NCBI GenBank assembly: GCA_002366835.1
Contig: DFBZ01000100.1
Span: 1 to 21,402 of the forward strand
Reading direction: 5' to 3'
DNA from: Gammaproteobacteria bacterium UBA3067
GTDB lineage: Bacteria > Pseudomonadota > Gammaproteobacteria > Pseudomonadales > UBA3067
Length of the DNA: 21,402 nt
Part shown: one piece after another, positions 13,890 through 21,402 of the stretch
How positions within the stretch are numbered: the stretch's first letter is position 1
Layout of the letters: each line of letters opens with the position of its first letter
Notes under the pieces: model-generated
What the model was told of the DNA's origin: nothing
Databases searched by the model: none
Seen by the model: only the letters and a program-made list of their open reading frames with translations
Program-made: the position numbers and the translations under genes

Positions 13890-14597
13890 ATGCTGTTAAG
13901 TCTACGAAAAACTCCGTTTCATCCACAATGGTTTGTTCTGCGTAACAGCGCCTATGATGATATCGACCTTGTCCAGCCTCGACAGGGTGATCGTCTTCTG
14001 GATATTGGCTGTGGGCGAAGTGTGCTGCAGCGGAAACTCCCAAGTATGGTTGAGTACATAAGTCTTGACTATCCTGATACGGGCGCCGAGCTTTACCAGT
14101 CATCTCCTTCGATATTTGGAACCGCAGAACAGTTGCCCTTTCCTGATGCCTCAATTGACATTGCGGTATGTCTTGAGGTGGTGGAGCACCTTGAAGATCC
14201 TAAACGGGCATTTGTTGAAATCGGTCGTGTTCTGAAACCAGGGGGGCGCGCGCTGTTATCGGTTCCATTTGCCTACCCCATTCACGATGCTCCACACGAC
14301 TTTCAACGGCTCACTGAGTATCAGCTCCATCGTTTTGCATCAGATTCAAAATTAGTTGTTACCCAATTTAAAGAAACTGGGCACGCTATTGAAAGTGCAG
14401 CCCTATTGATGAATCTCGCTATAGCCAAGACAGCATTAGACGGTATCCGCCACCATCATCCAGCGGCTTTTTTAGTTCTTTTTATGCCATTAATACCTTT
14501 TCTAAATATTGGCGCGTGGCTTCTTGCTCGGCTTGCCAGTGATTGCGGTGGTAGGTTTTTACCGACAGGCTATCAACTAGTGCTGAGCAAGGAATAG
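13890..14597 (+). CDS. Class I SAM-dependent methyltransferase (Methyltransf_11 type)
   Basis: The protein has 235 residues. SAM-binding motif I is LLDIGCG (36-42), the acidic residue ending strand beta-2 lies in YISLDYPD, then AEQLPFPDASIDIAVCLEVVEHLEDP and the post-motif VLKPGGRALLSVPF. The hydrophobic stretch near the C-terminus (FLVLFMPLIPFLNIGAWLLA) suggests membrane association. The substrate is unknown; the surrounding glycosyltransferases suggest a sugar or lipid-linked intermediate. GGA lies nine bases upstream of the ATG. It ends two bases before the GT4 gene, so the two are coupled. Confidence 0.88.
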   Translation: MLLSLRKTPFHPQWFVLRNSAYDDIDLVQPRQGDRLLDIGCGRSVLQRKLPSMVEYISLDYPDTGAELYQSSPSIFGTAEQLPFPDASIDIAVCLEVVEHLEDPKRAFVEIGRVLKPGGRALLSVPFAYPIHDAPHDFQRLTEYQLHRFASDSKLVVTQFKETGHAIESAALLMNLAIAKTALDGIRHHHPAAFLVLFMPLIPFLNIGAWLLARLASDCGGRFLPTGYQLVLSKE

Positions 14598-14599
14598 AG

Positions 14600-15766
14600 A
14601 TGCGCCTACTTATCGTAACGACCTCATATCCCAGACGAAACGATGGTACGGAAGCTGCCGGGTCGTTTGTTGAAGACTTTGCAATTGCTTTGTCAAAAAT
14701 ATGCAGTATTGCTGTGGTTGCACCTGGACTAGAAGTTGGGGTGGCAGACACTACGGATACATTTGATATATATCGATTCCGATCACCGGAACGAGCGCTT
14801 TCTACCTTGAAACCATTAAACCCCCTTCATTGGGTTAGTATACTGTCTACTCTCGCCAGTGGCCAACGCACCTGTCATCAGGCAGTTGAGGAGTTCAAGC
14901 CAAACCATATTCTAGCTCTATGGGCTTTGCCAAGTGGTTATTGGGCTGCTAGAGCAGGAAAGGCTTATAGCATACCCTATAGTACTTGGGCATTGGGAAG
15001 TGATATTTGGTCTCTGGGGAAAATCCCGCTAGTTCGGTCTATACTCAAAAAAACTCTGACAAATGCAAAAATACAGTTTGCAGATGGTTTTCAGTTATCT
15101 CAGGATGTGAGTCAAATTTCAGGGAAACCCTGTCATTTTTTGCCTAGCACTAGACAGCTAAATAAAATAGATCGTGTTCTTCGTACAAGCCCTCCCTACC
15201 GGCTTAGTTTTCTTGGCCGTTGGCACCCAAACAAGGGGGTAGATATATTACTCGATGCATTGGAGTTGCTTTCTGATGACGATTGGGAAAAAATTGAATC
15301 GGTGAGAATCGAAGGTGGAGGGCCGCTTCACAGTTTAGTTCATGAGAAGGTTCATAAACTTAGCGCCGCTGGTTGTCCTGTTACCGTGGGTGCGTATCTG
15401 AATAGGGAGGATGCCCAGATCCTGCTTGTTAATACCGACTTTCTCATTATTCCATCAAGGATCGAAAGCATTCCTGTCGTATTCTCAGATGCAATGCAGA
15501 GCAGATGCCCTGTTATTGTAACGCCTGTAGGGGATCTTCCTAAACTTATAGGTGAATATGGTTGCGGAGTATTATCAGGAGCAGTGAGTGCTTTTGCGAT
15601 TTCAGTCGCAATTCGAGAAGCACTGGGGAGCGTGCCGTGTGTCTACAAGAGCGAACTTGACGCAGCCTGCTTGGCGTTTGATATTCAAGCTTCAGCTAAC
15701 GCTTGTACTAAGTTGTTTAATTCTGAGTATGCTAAAAATATAGATGGAAATATATTGATTGTGTGA
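14600..15766 (+). CDS. GT4-family (GT-B fold) glycosyltransferase
   Basis: The protein has 388 residues. The N-terminal half has LLIVTTSYPRRNDGTEAAGSFVEDFA and HILALWALPSGYWAARAGKAYSIPYSTWALGSDIW. The C-terminal GT1-type half has LSFLGRWHPNKGVDILLDAL (a donor-binding signature), EGGGPL, and SRIESIPVVFSDAMQSRCPVIVTPVGDLPKLI. In this last segment the usual E-x7-E motif reads E-x7-D. Such enzymes build O-antigen, capsule or other surface glycans in the cytoplasm; donor and acceptor cannot be told. AAGGA lies ten bases before the ATG, and the gene starts two bases after the methyltransferase stop. It converges with the minus-strand methyltransferase, only 18 bp away. Confidence 0.9.
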   Translation: MRLLIVTTSYPRRNDGTEAAGSFVEDFAIALSKICSIAVVAPGLEVGVADTTDTFDIYRFRSPERALSTLKPLNPLHWVSILSTLASGQRTCHQAVEEFKPNHILALWALPSGYWAARAGKAYSIPYSTWALGSDIWSLGKIPLVRSILKKTLTNAKIQFADGFQLSQDVSQISGKPCHFLPSTRQLNKIDRVLRTSPPYRLSFLGRWHPNKGVDILLDALELLSDDDWEKIESVRIEGGGPLHSLVHEKVHKLSAAGCPVTVGAYLNREDAQILLVNTDFLIIPSRIESIPVVFSDAMQSRCPVIVTPVGDLPKLIGEYGCGVLSGAVSAFAISVAIREALGSVPCVYKSELDAACLAFDIQASANACTKLFNSEYAKNIDGNILIV

Positions 15767-15784
15767 CGACTAAAGGCGATGACT

Positions 15785-16552
15785 CTAGTTCTTAGGCTTC
15801 TGTAGAAGCCAGATATAGCCTGGCGACAAAAAATAGAAAAATTTTAAAAAAACAATTGAGAGTTTTTGAACAGTACTTCCTGGTCGAACCACATCAGTTG
15901 CGCAGTATTTCGCCGGTGAGCGTATTATTTCTTCTGTGTAGTCGATGCAGTCGAATTTCTTTGTCAGGGTTTTTAATTTTCGGTAGGATAATAGGGTTTC
16001 GTAATAAAAATCCCCCTTTCCAAGTAATCTCAGGTATCGGTGTGCTAGTGGTTTTGGTAGCCATGATAAAAATGGTATGCGCCCGTAGTGAGTTTCCATA
16101 ACCTTGTGTCGGTTTGTTGCGCCAAAGAAACAAATGCCACCTGGTTTTAGCACGCGGTATATTTCGTCCATAAGTCGATTGGCATCTGGCACATGTTCAT
16201 ACATTTGATTGCAGATGACAATATCATATGAGCTATCTTCGAACGACATGTTCAGTGCATCCATTTTGTGATATGTAATATTTTTTTTGGAGTTTTTAGC
16301 TCTGGCATTTTTGATGGCTTCTTCGTCGATATCTATAGCGTCAAGTATAGGAAAGTGTGACCCAAAATATACTGACATGTATCCTGCAGAACAGGACGCT
16401 TCTAGCGCGGTTTTATTTTCGAATGAATCAAATTGTTCGGCTAAAACGCGTATTATTTTATCGGATTTTAGTTTTCTCGAATCCTTATCATACATGAACC
16501 GATGGGCGATTTTGTTTTCTGTGAAATTGCATTGATATTTTTCGTGTGTCAT
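15785..16552 (-). CDS. Class I SAM-dependent methyltransferase
   Basis: The protein has 255 residues. A divergent motif I reads ALEASCSAGYMSVYFG in place of the usual GxGxG. The rest is typical: DAIDIDEEAI, MDALNMSFEDSSYDIVICNQMYEHVPDANRLMDEIYRVLKPGG and FFGATNRHKVME. A hydrophobic C-terminus (SIVFLKFFYFLSPGYIWLLQKP) suggests membrane contact. It is the last gene of the minus-strand glycan block, 43 bp downstream of the acyltransferase. It is not a close copy of the methyltransferase at 13890-14597. The substrate is unknown. Confidence 0.85.
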   Translation of the reverse strand: MTHEKYQCNFTENKIAHRFMYDKDSRKLKSDKIIRVLAEQFDSFENKTALEASCSAGYMSVYFGSHFPILDAIDIDEEAIKNARAKNSKKNITYHKMDALNMSFEDSSYDIVICNQMYEHVPDANRLMDEIYRVLKPGGICFFGATNRHKVMETHYGRIPFLSWLPKPLAHRYLRLLGKGDFYYETLLSYRKLKTLTKKFDCIDYTEEIIRSPAKYCATDVVRPGSTVQKLSIVFLKFFYFLSPGYIWLLQKPKN

Positions 16553-16595
16553 TTAATCACCCATGATTAAGTTTCTATATTTTCGGATTTCTATT

Positions 16596-17126
16596 TTATG
16601 AAAATTGTCCAGTTAGGATGCTTCTTTTCTTTACAACAGGTACTCCATAGTAAACTGCACGGGAATCCAGAGATCCTCTGACTAAACTGCAAGCACCTAC
16701 AACAACGCAATCTTCGATGTTGGAGCCGGATAATATAGTCGAGTTTGCTCCTATCCAACAGTATTCTCCTATTTGAACATCGCTACTTCTCGGTGTGAAC
16801 TCTCGGCACAATGGTGAATTATGTTGGCTCCCTGGGTCGGAATGAGTAAGGATAGTAACGCCAGGAGATATGGTTGTCCCATGCTGTATGATTACGGAGC
16901 CCTTTAAGTCAATGAGGCAATCCATTCCAATGTGAACGTCATTACCAATATAGAGGTTTTTAAATCCATTATCTAAATTGATGAAGTTCGCCTCGTAAAT
17001 ACGAACATTTTTTCCTACTGTAGCGCCACAAAAACCGATAAATTTGGCTCTGATGTAAGGGCTAATCACGATTCGTAGCAATAGCTCGATAACCATGAAT
17101 AGTGCCTTTTTTAATTGAGTCTTCAT
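16596..17126 (-). CDS. Left-handed beta-helix acyltransferase (WbbJ/hexapeptide-repeat type)
   Basis: The protein has 176 residues with many imperfect hexapeptide repeats (VGKNVRI, IGNDVHIGMDCLIDLKGSVIIQHGTTISPGVTI, VQIGEYCWIGANSTILSGSNIEDCVVVGACSLV) and the ILTHSDP segment with the candidate catalytic His. The end YYGVPVVKKR is the typical C-terminus of sugar O-acetyltransferases. The first ~30 residues are hydrophobic and basic. It probably acetylates a sugar of the locus. GGAAG lies eight bases before the ATG. It is 110 bp downstream of the flippase-like gene; that gap shows nothing recognisable. Confidence 0.9.
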   Translation of the reverse strand: MKTQLKKALFMVIELLLRIVISPYIRAKFIGFCGATVGKNVRIYEANFINLDNGFKNLYIGNDVHIGMDCLIDLKGSVIIQHGTTISPGVTILTHSDPGSQHNSPLCREFTPRSSDVQIGEYCWIGANSTILSGSNIEDCVVVGACSLVRGSLDSRAVYYGVPVVKKRSILTGQFS

Positions 17127-17236
17127 GTTAAAACTTCATTCCATTTTGTAAGATATTCGAATGCACTATACAGTTTTTTGTATTTTAGGCGCCCTGAAAC
17201 TAAAATAGCTACTGATCATGATATTGCCAGTAAACT

Positions 17237-18163
17237 TTATTTTTGATCTAGTCCACGGGTTTGCGCGATTGGTGAACTTTTTTTGGACAAAATAATTGCG
17301 AAAAGTCCCCCTGTTAGATCAATAGTAATCAACCAGAAACGTATGGATAGGGTGATCGGGGCGGAAACTGTCGTTATTATTCCTGACAAAGTGGATGCTT
17401 TTATAAATAACCATTCCCGAACTCCAAGGCCAGCAGGAAACACCACAAGCAGCGCGGAAACCACCCAAACAATTACCCCGATACCGACAAGAGAAAGTGA
17501 TAATTGTGTTTCTAAAGAAAACCCGAATGCAACTAAAATAACTTGTCCAGCCACACTCATTCCGCATGAAATCCAGATTTCTATAAGTAAAAACGGGTCA
17601 AATCGAGGGCGCACGTCTCTCGTGATATTTGTAGGTTGTTGAGTTTGTAGTTTGCGCAGCAGAACCCATGGTAGACCTGTAGCAATGACTACCGATATTA
17701 GTATTCCGAAAATTGTTACTGTTAAAGCTGAGCTATAGTAGTTATAAGAAATAAGAATCAAATTGGCACCCAGTACCGTACTGCACCATAGTGATGAAAT
17801 CATGAGATGCAAGTTAGCAAAAAACATTGATCGAAGTGATGTTCCAGTAGGTAAATGGGCCATTTGGAATAGGTATGACCATATTTTCCCGGGAATATAT
17901 TTTGCTATTTGGGAAAGTAAAAATATGCGCAACCCCAGGCTTAAGGGAACAGTTGTCCCATGGGCACATAGTAATTTTGAGAATACATGCCCCATTAGAA
18001 TGTTTCCCGTAAAACCTAGGCATGCACTTATAAAAAGGGCGGCCGCATTCGCATTCGACATTTGAGGTGCTAGCTCACCCCAGTGATTCGAAACAAGGTA
18101 TGCTATAAATATTAATCCGGTAAGCCCTAATGGAAAACGAAGGATCTTAATTCTCGATTTCAA
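17237..18163 (-). CDS. Flippase-like / lysylphosphatidylglycerol-synthase-TM family membrane protein
   Basis: This is a 308-residue protein with about eight hydrophobic segments. It carries the signatures of the PF03706 (YbhN/UPF0104) family: RIFLLSQIAKYIPGKIWSYLFQ (around 80-105) and ALLVVFPAGLGVREWLFI (about 236-253). Members often sit in glycan loci and are thought to move lipid-linked intermediates, though biochemical proof is limited. The start is TTG at 18163, preceded by AAGGGA at good distance. It begins five bases after the DegT stop, so the two are coupled. No Wzx-type flippase is present in the window, so this protein is one candidate for that step. Confidence 0.82.
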   Translation of the reverse strand: MKSRIKILRFPLGLTGLIFIAYLVSNHWGELAPQMSNANAAALFISACLGFTGNILMGHVFSKLLCAHGTTVPLSLGLRIFLLSQIAKYIPGKIWSYLFQMAHLPTGTSLRSMFFANLHLMISSLWCSTVLGANLILISYNYYSSALTVTIFGILISVVIATGLPWVLLRKLQTQQPTNITRDVRPRFDPFLLIEIWISCGMSVAGQVILVAFGFSLETQLSLSLVGIGVIVWVVSALLVVFPAGLGVREWLFIKASTLSGIITTVSAPITLSIRFWLITIDLTGGLFAIILSKKSSPIAQTRGLDQK

Positions 18164-18168
18164 GTCCC

Positions 18169-19329
18169 TTATCCTAGTAAATTCTGTACGGAGGCGATAA
18201 TCCGTTTGATTTCGTTGTCGTTCAAACCAGGTGAAAGGGGGAGGCTAACGGTACTGCGACCAATGAGGGTAGAGTTTGGTGTGTCTTCGGGCTTCCAACC
18301 GTAAGTTGATTGGTAATAGGGGTGCTCCGGTATGCTTAAATAGTGAACCCCTATGCCTATGTTCTTCTTTGTCATCGCTTCCAAAAACTGATCGCGCCCT
18401 ATGTTGGTATTGGTTTCGTCAACTAAAACTGTGTAGAGGTGGTAAGCATGACGATGTTCGGTTTCCACTTCAGCTGGAAGAGTGATTGGTAGGTCTTTAA
18501 ACGCATCTTGATACCTATTCCATATGGCCTGTCTTTTTTCCCAGTTGTGCTCAACTCGGGCTAATTGGTGAATACCTAGCGCAGCCTGAATATCCATCAT
18601 GTTGTATTTAAAACCACATTCAACTACCTGGTAGTGCTTGTAGCCTTCATCTCCAAAACGATGCCAGGCATCTTTGGTCATTCCATGTAATGCGAGTCGT
18701 TTGACCCTGCTGAGCTTTTCTTTATTTTTTGCCAGAACCATACCACCTTCGCCAGTGGCGAGGTTTTTGGTTACATAGAAGCTAAAGCAGCCAAAATCCC
18801 CAAAAGTGCCCGCTGGCTTGCCTTTGTATTCGGTTTCTATCGCGTGTGCACAATCTTCAATTACAATAAGGCTGTGCTTGTCCGCTAGTGCCATTATGGC
18901 GCCCATCTCGCAGGGGCGACCGGCAAAATGTACGAGTAGTATGGCGCGAGTTTTCGGGGTTATTTTTTCTTCGATACTGGATGGTGAAATGTTTAGCGTG
19001 TTGATGTCAATATCTGCTAATACAGGAGTTAAGCCAGCGTGAATGATCGAGTTGATGGTCGCACAAAATGTCATTGCTGTGGTGATTACTTCATCACCGG
19101 GTTTAAGGTCTGCGGCTATCATGCTCACGTGTAATGCTGCTGTACAGGAGTTTACAGCCGCACTTTGGTTAGCTGGAAGCCCTTTGTATGCGGCAAATTC
19201 TTTTTCGAATTTGGCTACTTTAGGGCCGGTACCAAGCCAGCCTGAGCGAAGTGTTGCTTCAACTTCTTGGATTTCCTCTTCGCCGATAGAGGGTGCTCCA
19301 AATACAATGAAATCATCTTTTTCCGACAT
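18169..19329 (-). CDS. DegT/DnrJ/EryC1-family PLP-dependent sugar aminotransferase
   Basis: The protein has 386 residues and makes an amino sugar nucleotide, usually from a 3- or 4-keto sugar. FGAPSIGEEEIQEVEATLRSGWLGTGP (10-36) is the family N-terminus. VIEDCAHAIET holds Asp159, which contacts the PLP ring nitrogen, and SFYVTKNL holds the PLP-binding Lys188. The C-terminal HAYHLYTVLVDE and IGVHYLSIPEHPYYQ are also typical. It is first in the minus-strand block with the flippase-like gene, acyltransferase and methyltransferase. ATG at 19329 matches the homology start. The frame remains open upstream to 19491, but that part has no family similarity. No matching dehydratase is in the window, so the keto-sugar donor must come from elsewhere. 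Confidence 0.93.
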   Translation of the reverse strand: MSEKDDFIVFGAPSIGEEEIQEVEATLRSGWLGTGPKVAKFEKEFAAYKGLPANQSAAVNSCTAALHVSMIAADLKPGDEVITTAMTFCATINSIIHAGLTPVLADIDINTLNISPSSIEEKITPKTRAILLVHFAGRPCEMGAIMALADKHSLIVIEDCAHAIETEYKGKPAGTFGDFGCFSFYVTKNLATGEGGMVLAKNKEKLSRVKRLALHGMTKDAWHRFGDEGYKHYQVVECGFKYNMMDIQAALGIHQLARVEHNWEKRQAIWNRYQDAFKDLPITLPAEVETEHRHAYHLYTVLVDETNTNIGRDQFLEAMTKKNIGIGVHYLSIPEHPYYQSTYGWKPEDTPNSTLIGRSTVSLPLSPGLNDNEIKRIIASVQNLLG

Positions 19330-19538
19330 TTGGGTTGCCTTGTTTAGAAGCGTTTGTAAGTACGCAAGGTTACAGTAACTGATACAATTCAATTCATTTT
19401 GCTTCCAGAGTTCAGCCGCTTTCTCTTGAACAATAAATTTCGAAATAGTTCTGCAGCAGAGGTTCTTAAAACCGTTTTTGATTATGATCAATTTCGCGGT
19501 AATCAGTCGGTAATTATAGACTAAATTAGCGTCTGGAC
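19330..19538. other. Divergent spacer upstream of the aminotransferase gene
   Basis: On the minus strand a perfect TATAAT sits at 19513-19518, but I find no good -35 hexamer at 16-18 bp. If used, it would give a leader of about 177 nt for the aminotransferase operon. No gene is recognised here. An open extension of the aminotransferase frame covers most of it but lacks family similarity. Confidence 0.3.
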
Positions 19539-19569
19539 ATGAAGACGACTACAAGGACCGACAGAACAA

Positions 19570-19633
19570 ATACAAGGACAACAAATACAAGGGACAACGG
19601 AATTACAAGGACAACGGAATTACAAGGACAGCC
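19570..19633 (+). repeat. Short tandem repeat (15-18 bp units) upstream of the RAYT gene
   Basis: The unit TACAAGGACAACGGAAT (17 bp) is repeated, preceded by shorter variants (TACAAGGACAACAAA and TACAAGGGACAACGGAAT) and followed by a partial TACAAGGACAGCC. The period varies from 15 to 18 bp. It lies 75-140 bp upstream of the transposase start. From memory of the family, GGACAGCC-type sequences often precede RAYT genes. Confidence 0.75.
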
Positions 19634-19709
19634 ATTATTATTGATTCAAAACCCTCTTCCCTGTAAGCTCGCCGTATGTCCAGTTTTGCGAGAATGCAAG
19701 GAAACTCTT

Positions 19710-20816
19710 ATGACCCGCGCCCGAAGAGAGCTCATCTCAATTGAAGATACACCCTATTACCACTGCATTTCTCGCTGTGTGCGGCGTGCGTACCTATGCG
19801 GGGAAGACTTTCAGAGTGGGCAGAACTTTGATCATCGTAAAATTTGGCTGGTTGAGCGGATAAAGTTTCTCGCATCAGTATTTTCTATTGATGTGTGCGC
19901 TTATGCGGTGATGTCTAACCACTACCACTTGGTCTTATTTGTGAATCAGGACGAATTGAATAGCTGGTCCGATGAGGAAGTTATGGATCGCTGGGGTAGC
20001 TTATTTCCTGCGAGCACACTTAGAATAAAAGATTTGCTCAATGCCACTGATAACGCCGCTACACAGGCGTTGCATCAGGAAAAAGTAGATTTGTGGCGTA
20101 AAAACCTGGGTGATATATCCTGGTTTATGCGCAGCCTGAATGAGTATGTCGCTCGTACGGCTAATAAAGAAGAGAATTGTAGAGGGCGTTTTTGGGAAGG
20201 GCGCTTTAAAAGCCAGGCTTTGCTGGATGAAAAAGCATTGCTGTCGTGTATGGCCTATGTGGATCTTAATCCTATACGGGCCAAGATGGTGGCAACGCCT
20301 GAAGAATCAGATTTCACCTCCATTCAGGAGCGTCTTTACGACCATGCGATAGAAAAAAACAAACCGAGCGTAAAACAAAAGCGTTTGATTAGGCAGTATA
20401 AGAAAAGCAATCAAAATCAAAAAGATACTTCATCAACGAACTATGAGCCTTGTCAGCAAGCCAGTTTGAAAGTTCTCGATGGAAGTGGCCGCATACGGCT
20501 ATCAGAAGGTATCCCATACAGCCGACAGGACTATTTTGAGCTGGTGGACTGGACGGGCAGGGTGCTGAGAGCCGACAAGCGTGGCGCGATTGATGAATCG
20601 CAAGCGCCTATTTTACAGCGGCTCGGCATTGATGAGGAAAGTTGGATTGAATCGGTTGCTCGCTTCCAGCACTATTTCTTTGATGTGGCGGGATCGGTGG
20701 CCTCTTTAGAGCAATACCAGAAAGCTCAAAATCAGCATAGAGAAAAACAAAAGGGCAGCGTGCCACCCATTGAGCGCTTAAAAGGTAAGTCGGCCTCACG
20801 AAAGCTATATGGTTGA
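19710..20816 (+). CDS. REP-associated tyrosine transposase (RAYT, Y1_Tnp / HUH family)
   Basis: The protein has 368 residues. The N-terminal signature RARRELISIEDTPYYHCISRCVRRAYLCG is followed by AYAVMSNHYHLVLF with the HUH pair His71/His73, SWFMRSLNEYVARTANKEE with the probable nucleophile Tyr146, and GRFWEGRFKSQALLDEKALLSCMAYVDLNPIRAKM. The long C-terminal extension is typical of the larger RAYT subgroup. RAYTs are single-copy domesticated transposases that bind and cut REP hairpins preceded by GTAG-like tetranucleotides. The window holds several such GTAG-hairpin sequences, but a link is not shown. ATG at 19710 with AAGGA upstream was chosen over the open extension to 19539, which runs through the tandem repeat. 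Its stop overlaps a decayed XRE regulator frame. Confidence 0.93.
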   Translation: MTRARRELISIEDTPYYHCISRCVRRAYLCGEDFQSGQNFDHRKIWLVERIKFLASVFSIDVCAYAVMSNHYHLVLFVNQDELNSWSDEEVMDRWGSLFPASTLRIKDLLNATDNAATQALHQEKVDLWRKNLGDISWFMRSLNEYVARTANKEENCRGRFWEGRFKSQALLDEKALLSCMAYVDLNPIRAKMVATPEESDFTSIQERLYDHAIEKNKPSVKQKRLIRQYKKSNQNQKDTSSTNYEPCQQASLKVLDGSGRIRLSEGIPYSRQDYFELVDWTGRVLRADKRGAIDESQAPILQRLGIDEESWIESVARFQHYFFDVAGSVASLEQYQKAQNQHREKQKGSVPPIERLKGKSASRKLYG

Positions 20817-21112
20817 TATTGCTGGCATTCATGTCAAACAGATTAAGAGGTACGAAGCTGGCATGACTCAGCCTACCTTGGATGCACTTGTGAAGATTGC
20901 CAAAAGCCTGCCATTAGCTTAGATAACTTAGCCTTCGGTGAAGGCCAACGTGGGCCTGATGATGATTTGAAACTGTAATTTGAGGCTGTAAGTGAGCTAG
21001 AAGGCAGCGAGAAGCTCGTTATTCGGGAAGTGCCCGAGGAGGGGTTGGTCATTAAATACCAAGCTAGGCGCTGGTCACGTTCCAGCAACCTTTCGGCACC
21101 CAAAAGCAGCTA
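20809..21112 (+). pseudogene. Decayed XRE-type helix-turn-helix regulator
   Basis: The first frame from ATG 20809 reads MVDIAGIHVKQIKRYEAGMTQPTLDALVKIAKSL, the second half of an XRE helix-turn-helix, and stops at 20920-20922. Shifting frame there continues LDNLAFGEGQRGPDDDLKL, then a TAA replaces an expected Gln codon, then FEAVSELEGSEKLVIREV and LVIKYQARRWS to a stop near 21112. So it has lost its N-terminus and carries one frameshift and one nonsense mutation. Its first codons overlap the RAYT stop, which suggests the 5' part was lost when the RAYT region joined here. It lies just upstream of the BrnT-like gene. Confidence 0.75.
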
Positions 21113-21123
21113 AAGGTTAATAA

Positions 21124-21402
21124 ATGCAATATAATTTTGAATGGAACCCTCGCAAAGCACACACCAATATTCGTAAGCATGGTGTAACCTTTGAGGAAGC
21201 CACCAAGGTCTTTGACGACCCAATGGCCTTAACGGTTTTTGATGATGAGGAATCCAGCGACGACGAAGGTCGCTGGGTAACACTCGGCCTGATCAACGGC
21301 CAGCATTATTTGGTTGTGGTACACACCTACCGCAACGCCAATGACGATAGCGTGACCATCCGCCTAATTTCAGCGCGAGCGGCCACTAAACATGAAGTTC
21401 GG
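21124..21402 (+). CDS. BrnT-family toxin (3' end beyond the window)
   Basis: Ninety-three codons are visible without a stop: MQYNFEWNPRKAHTNIRKHGVTFEEATKVFDDP, then EGRWVTLGLINGQHYLVVVHTYR and IRLISARAATKHE. This is the BrnT pattern (W-x-x-xKAxxNxxKHGVxFEEA ... RLISARxAxxxE), a RelE-fold ribonuclease toxin of type II toxin-antitoxin systems. AAAGG lies nine bases upstream of the ATG. The family is normally followed by its antitoxin brnA, which would lie outside the window, so completeness of the system cannot be judged. The preceding decayed XRE gene is a different regulator family and is unlikely to be its antitoxin. Confidence 0.88.
   Translation, partial: MQYNFEWNPRKAHTNIRKHGVTFEEATKVFDDPMALTVFDDEESSDDEGRWVTLGLINGQHYLVVVHTYRNANDDSVTIRLISARAATKHEVR

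Noticed and set aside
15794..15809. Hairpin GGCTTC-TGTA-GAAGCC as a terminator between the convergent glycan blocks
   Set aside because: It lies inside the end of the minus-strand methyltransferase and has no T-tract on either side.
19330..19491. Upstream extension of the aminotransferase
   Set aside because: The 54 extra residues have no DegT similarity, and the ATG at 19329 coincides with the conserved family start.

Overview
The window looks like a chromosomal segment of a marine-type gammaproteobacterium, most likely of the Cellvibrionales/Pseudomonadales area. This is inferred from the gene order argJ – mutT/thiE-like, then yacG – coaE – pilD – pilC – pilB divergent from pilA, and from the dispersed REP-type repeats. 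No species call is possible from the sequence alone.

Layout. (1) 1-1839, plus strand: the beta-chain part of argJ, a 167-bp quasi-palindrome, and a Nudix hydrolase fused to a ThiE-like domain. (2) 1826-8776, minus strand: the type IV pilus assembly block pilB-pilC-(gap)-pilD-coaE-yacG. PilC and pilD are normally adjacent; here they are about 2.1 kb apart. The gap is filled by a tandem array of ~208-bp composite REP units, which is itself split by a complete IS110-family element. (3) 8777-9584: the pilB/pilA divergent region with REP-like copies, a perfect 34-bp inverted repeat, and a sigma-54 type promoter for pilA. (4) 9585-15766, plus strand: pilA, a terminator, a GT-C-like membrane protein, a GT2 polyprenyl-phosphate-type glycosyltransferase, a decayed methyltransferase, an intact methyltransferase and a GT4 glycosyltransferase. 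(5) 15785-19329, minus strand: DegT-type aminotransferase, flippase-like membrane protein, hexapeptide acyltransferase and methyltransferase. Blocks 4 and 5 converge and together look like a glycan locus. The pilA-proximal pair could be a pilin glycosylation module. (6) 19539-21402: a REP-associated tyrosine transposase (RAYT) with a short tandem repeat upstream, a decayed XRE regulator and a BrnT-like toxin gene cut by the window end.

The strongest single observation is the IS110 element at 4307-5519. Its upstream non-coding end can be folded by hand into a bridge RNA. One internal loop carries guides that match the REP site where the element sits. The other carries guides that match the element's own two ends. 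The core dinucleotide is CT in the transposase orientation. Removing the element restores the 208-bp periodicity of the array. This is a self-consistent natural example of bridge-RNA-guided insertion into a REP sequence, exactly between the GTAG tetranucleotide and the REP hairpin.

The glycan genes are assigned by family motifs only; no sugar structure or acceptor can be read from the sequence.
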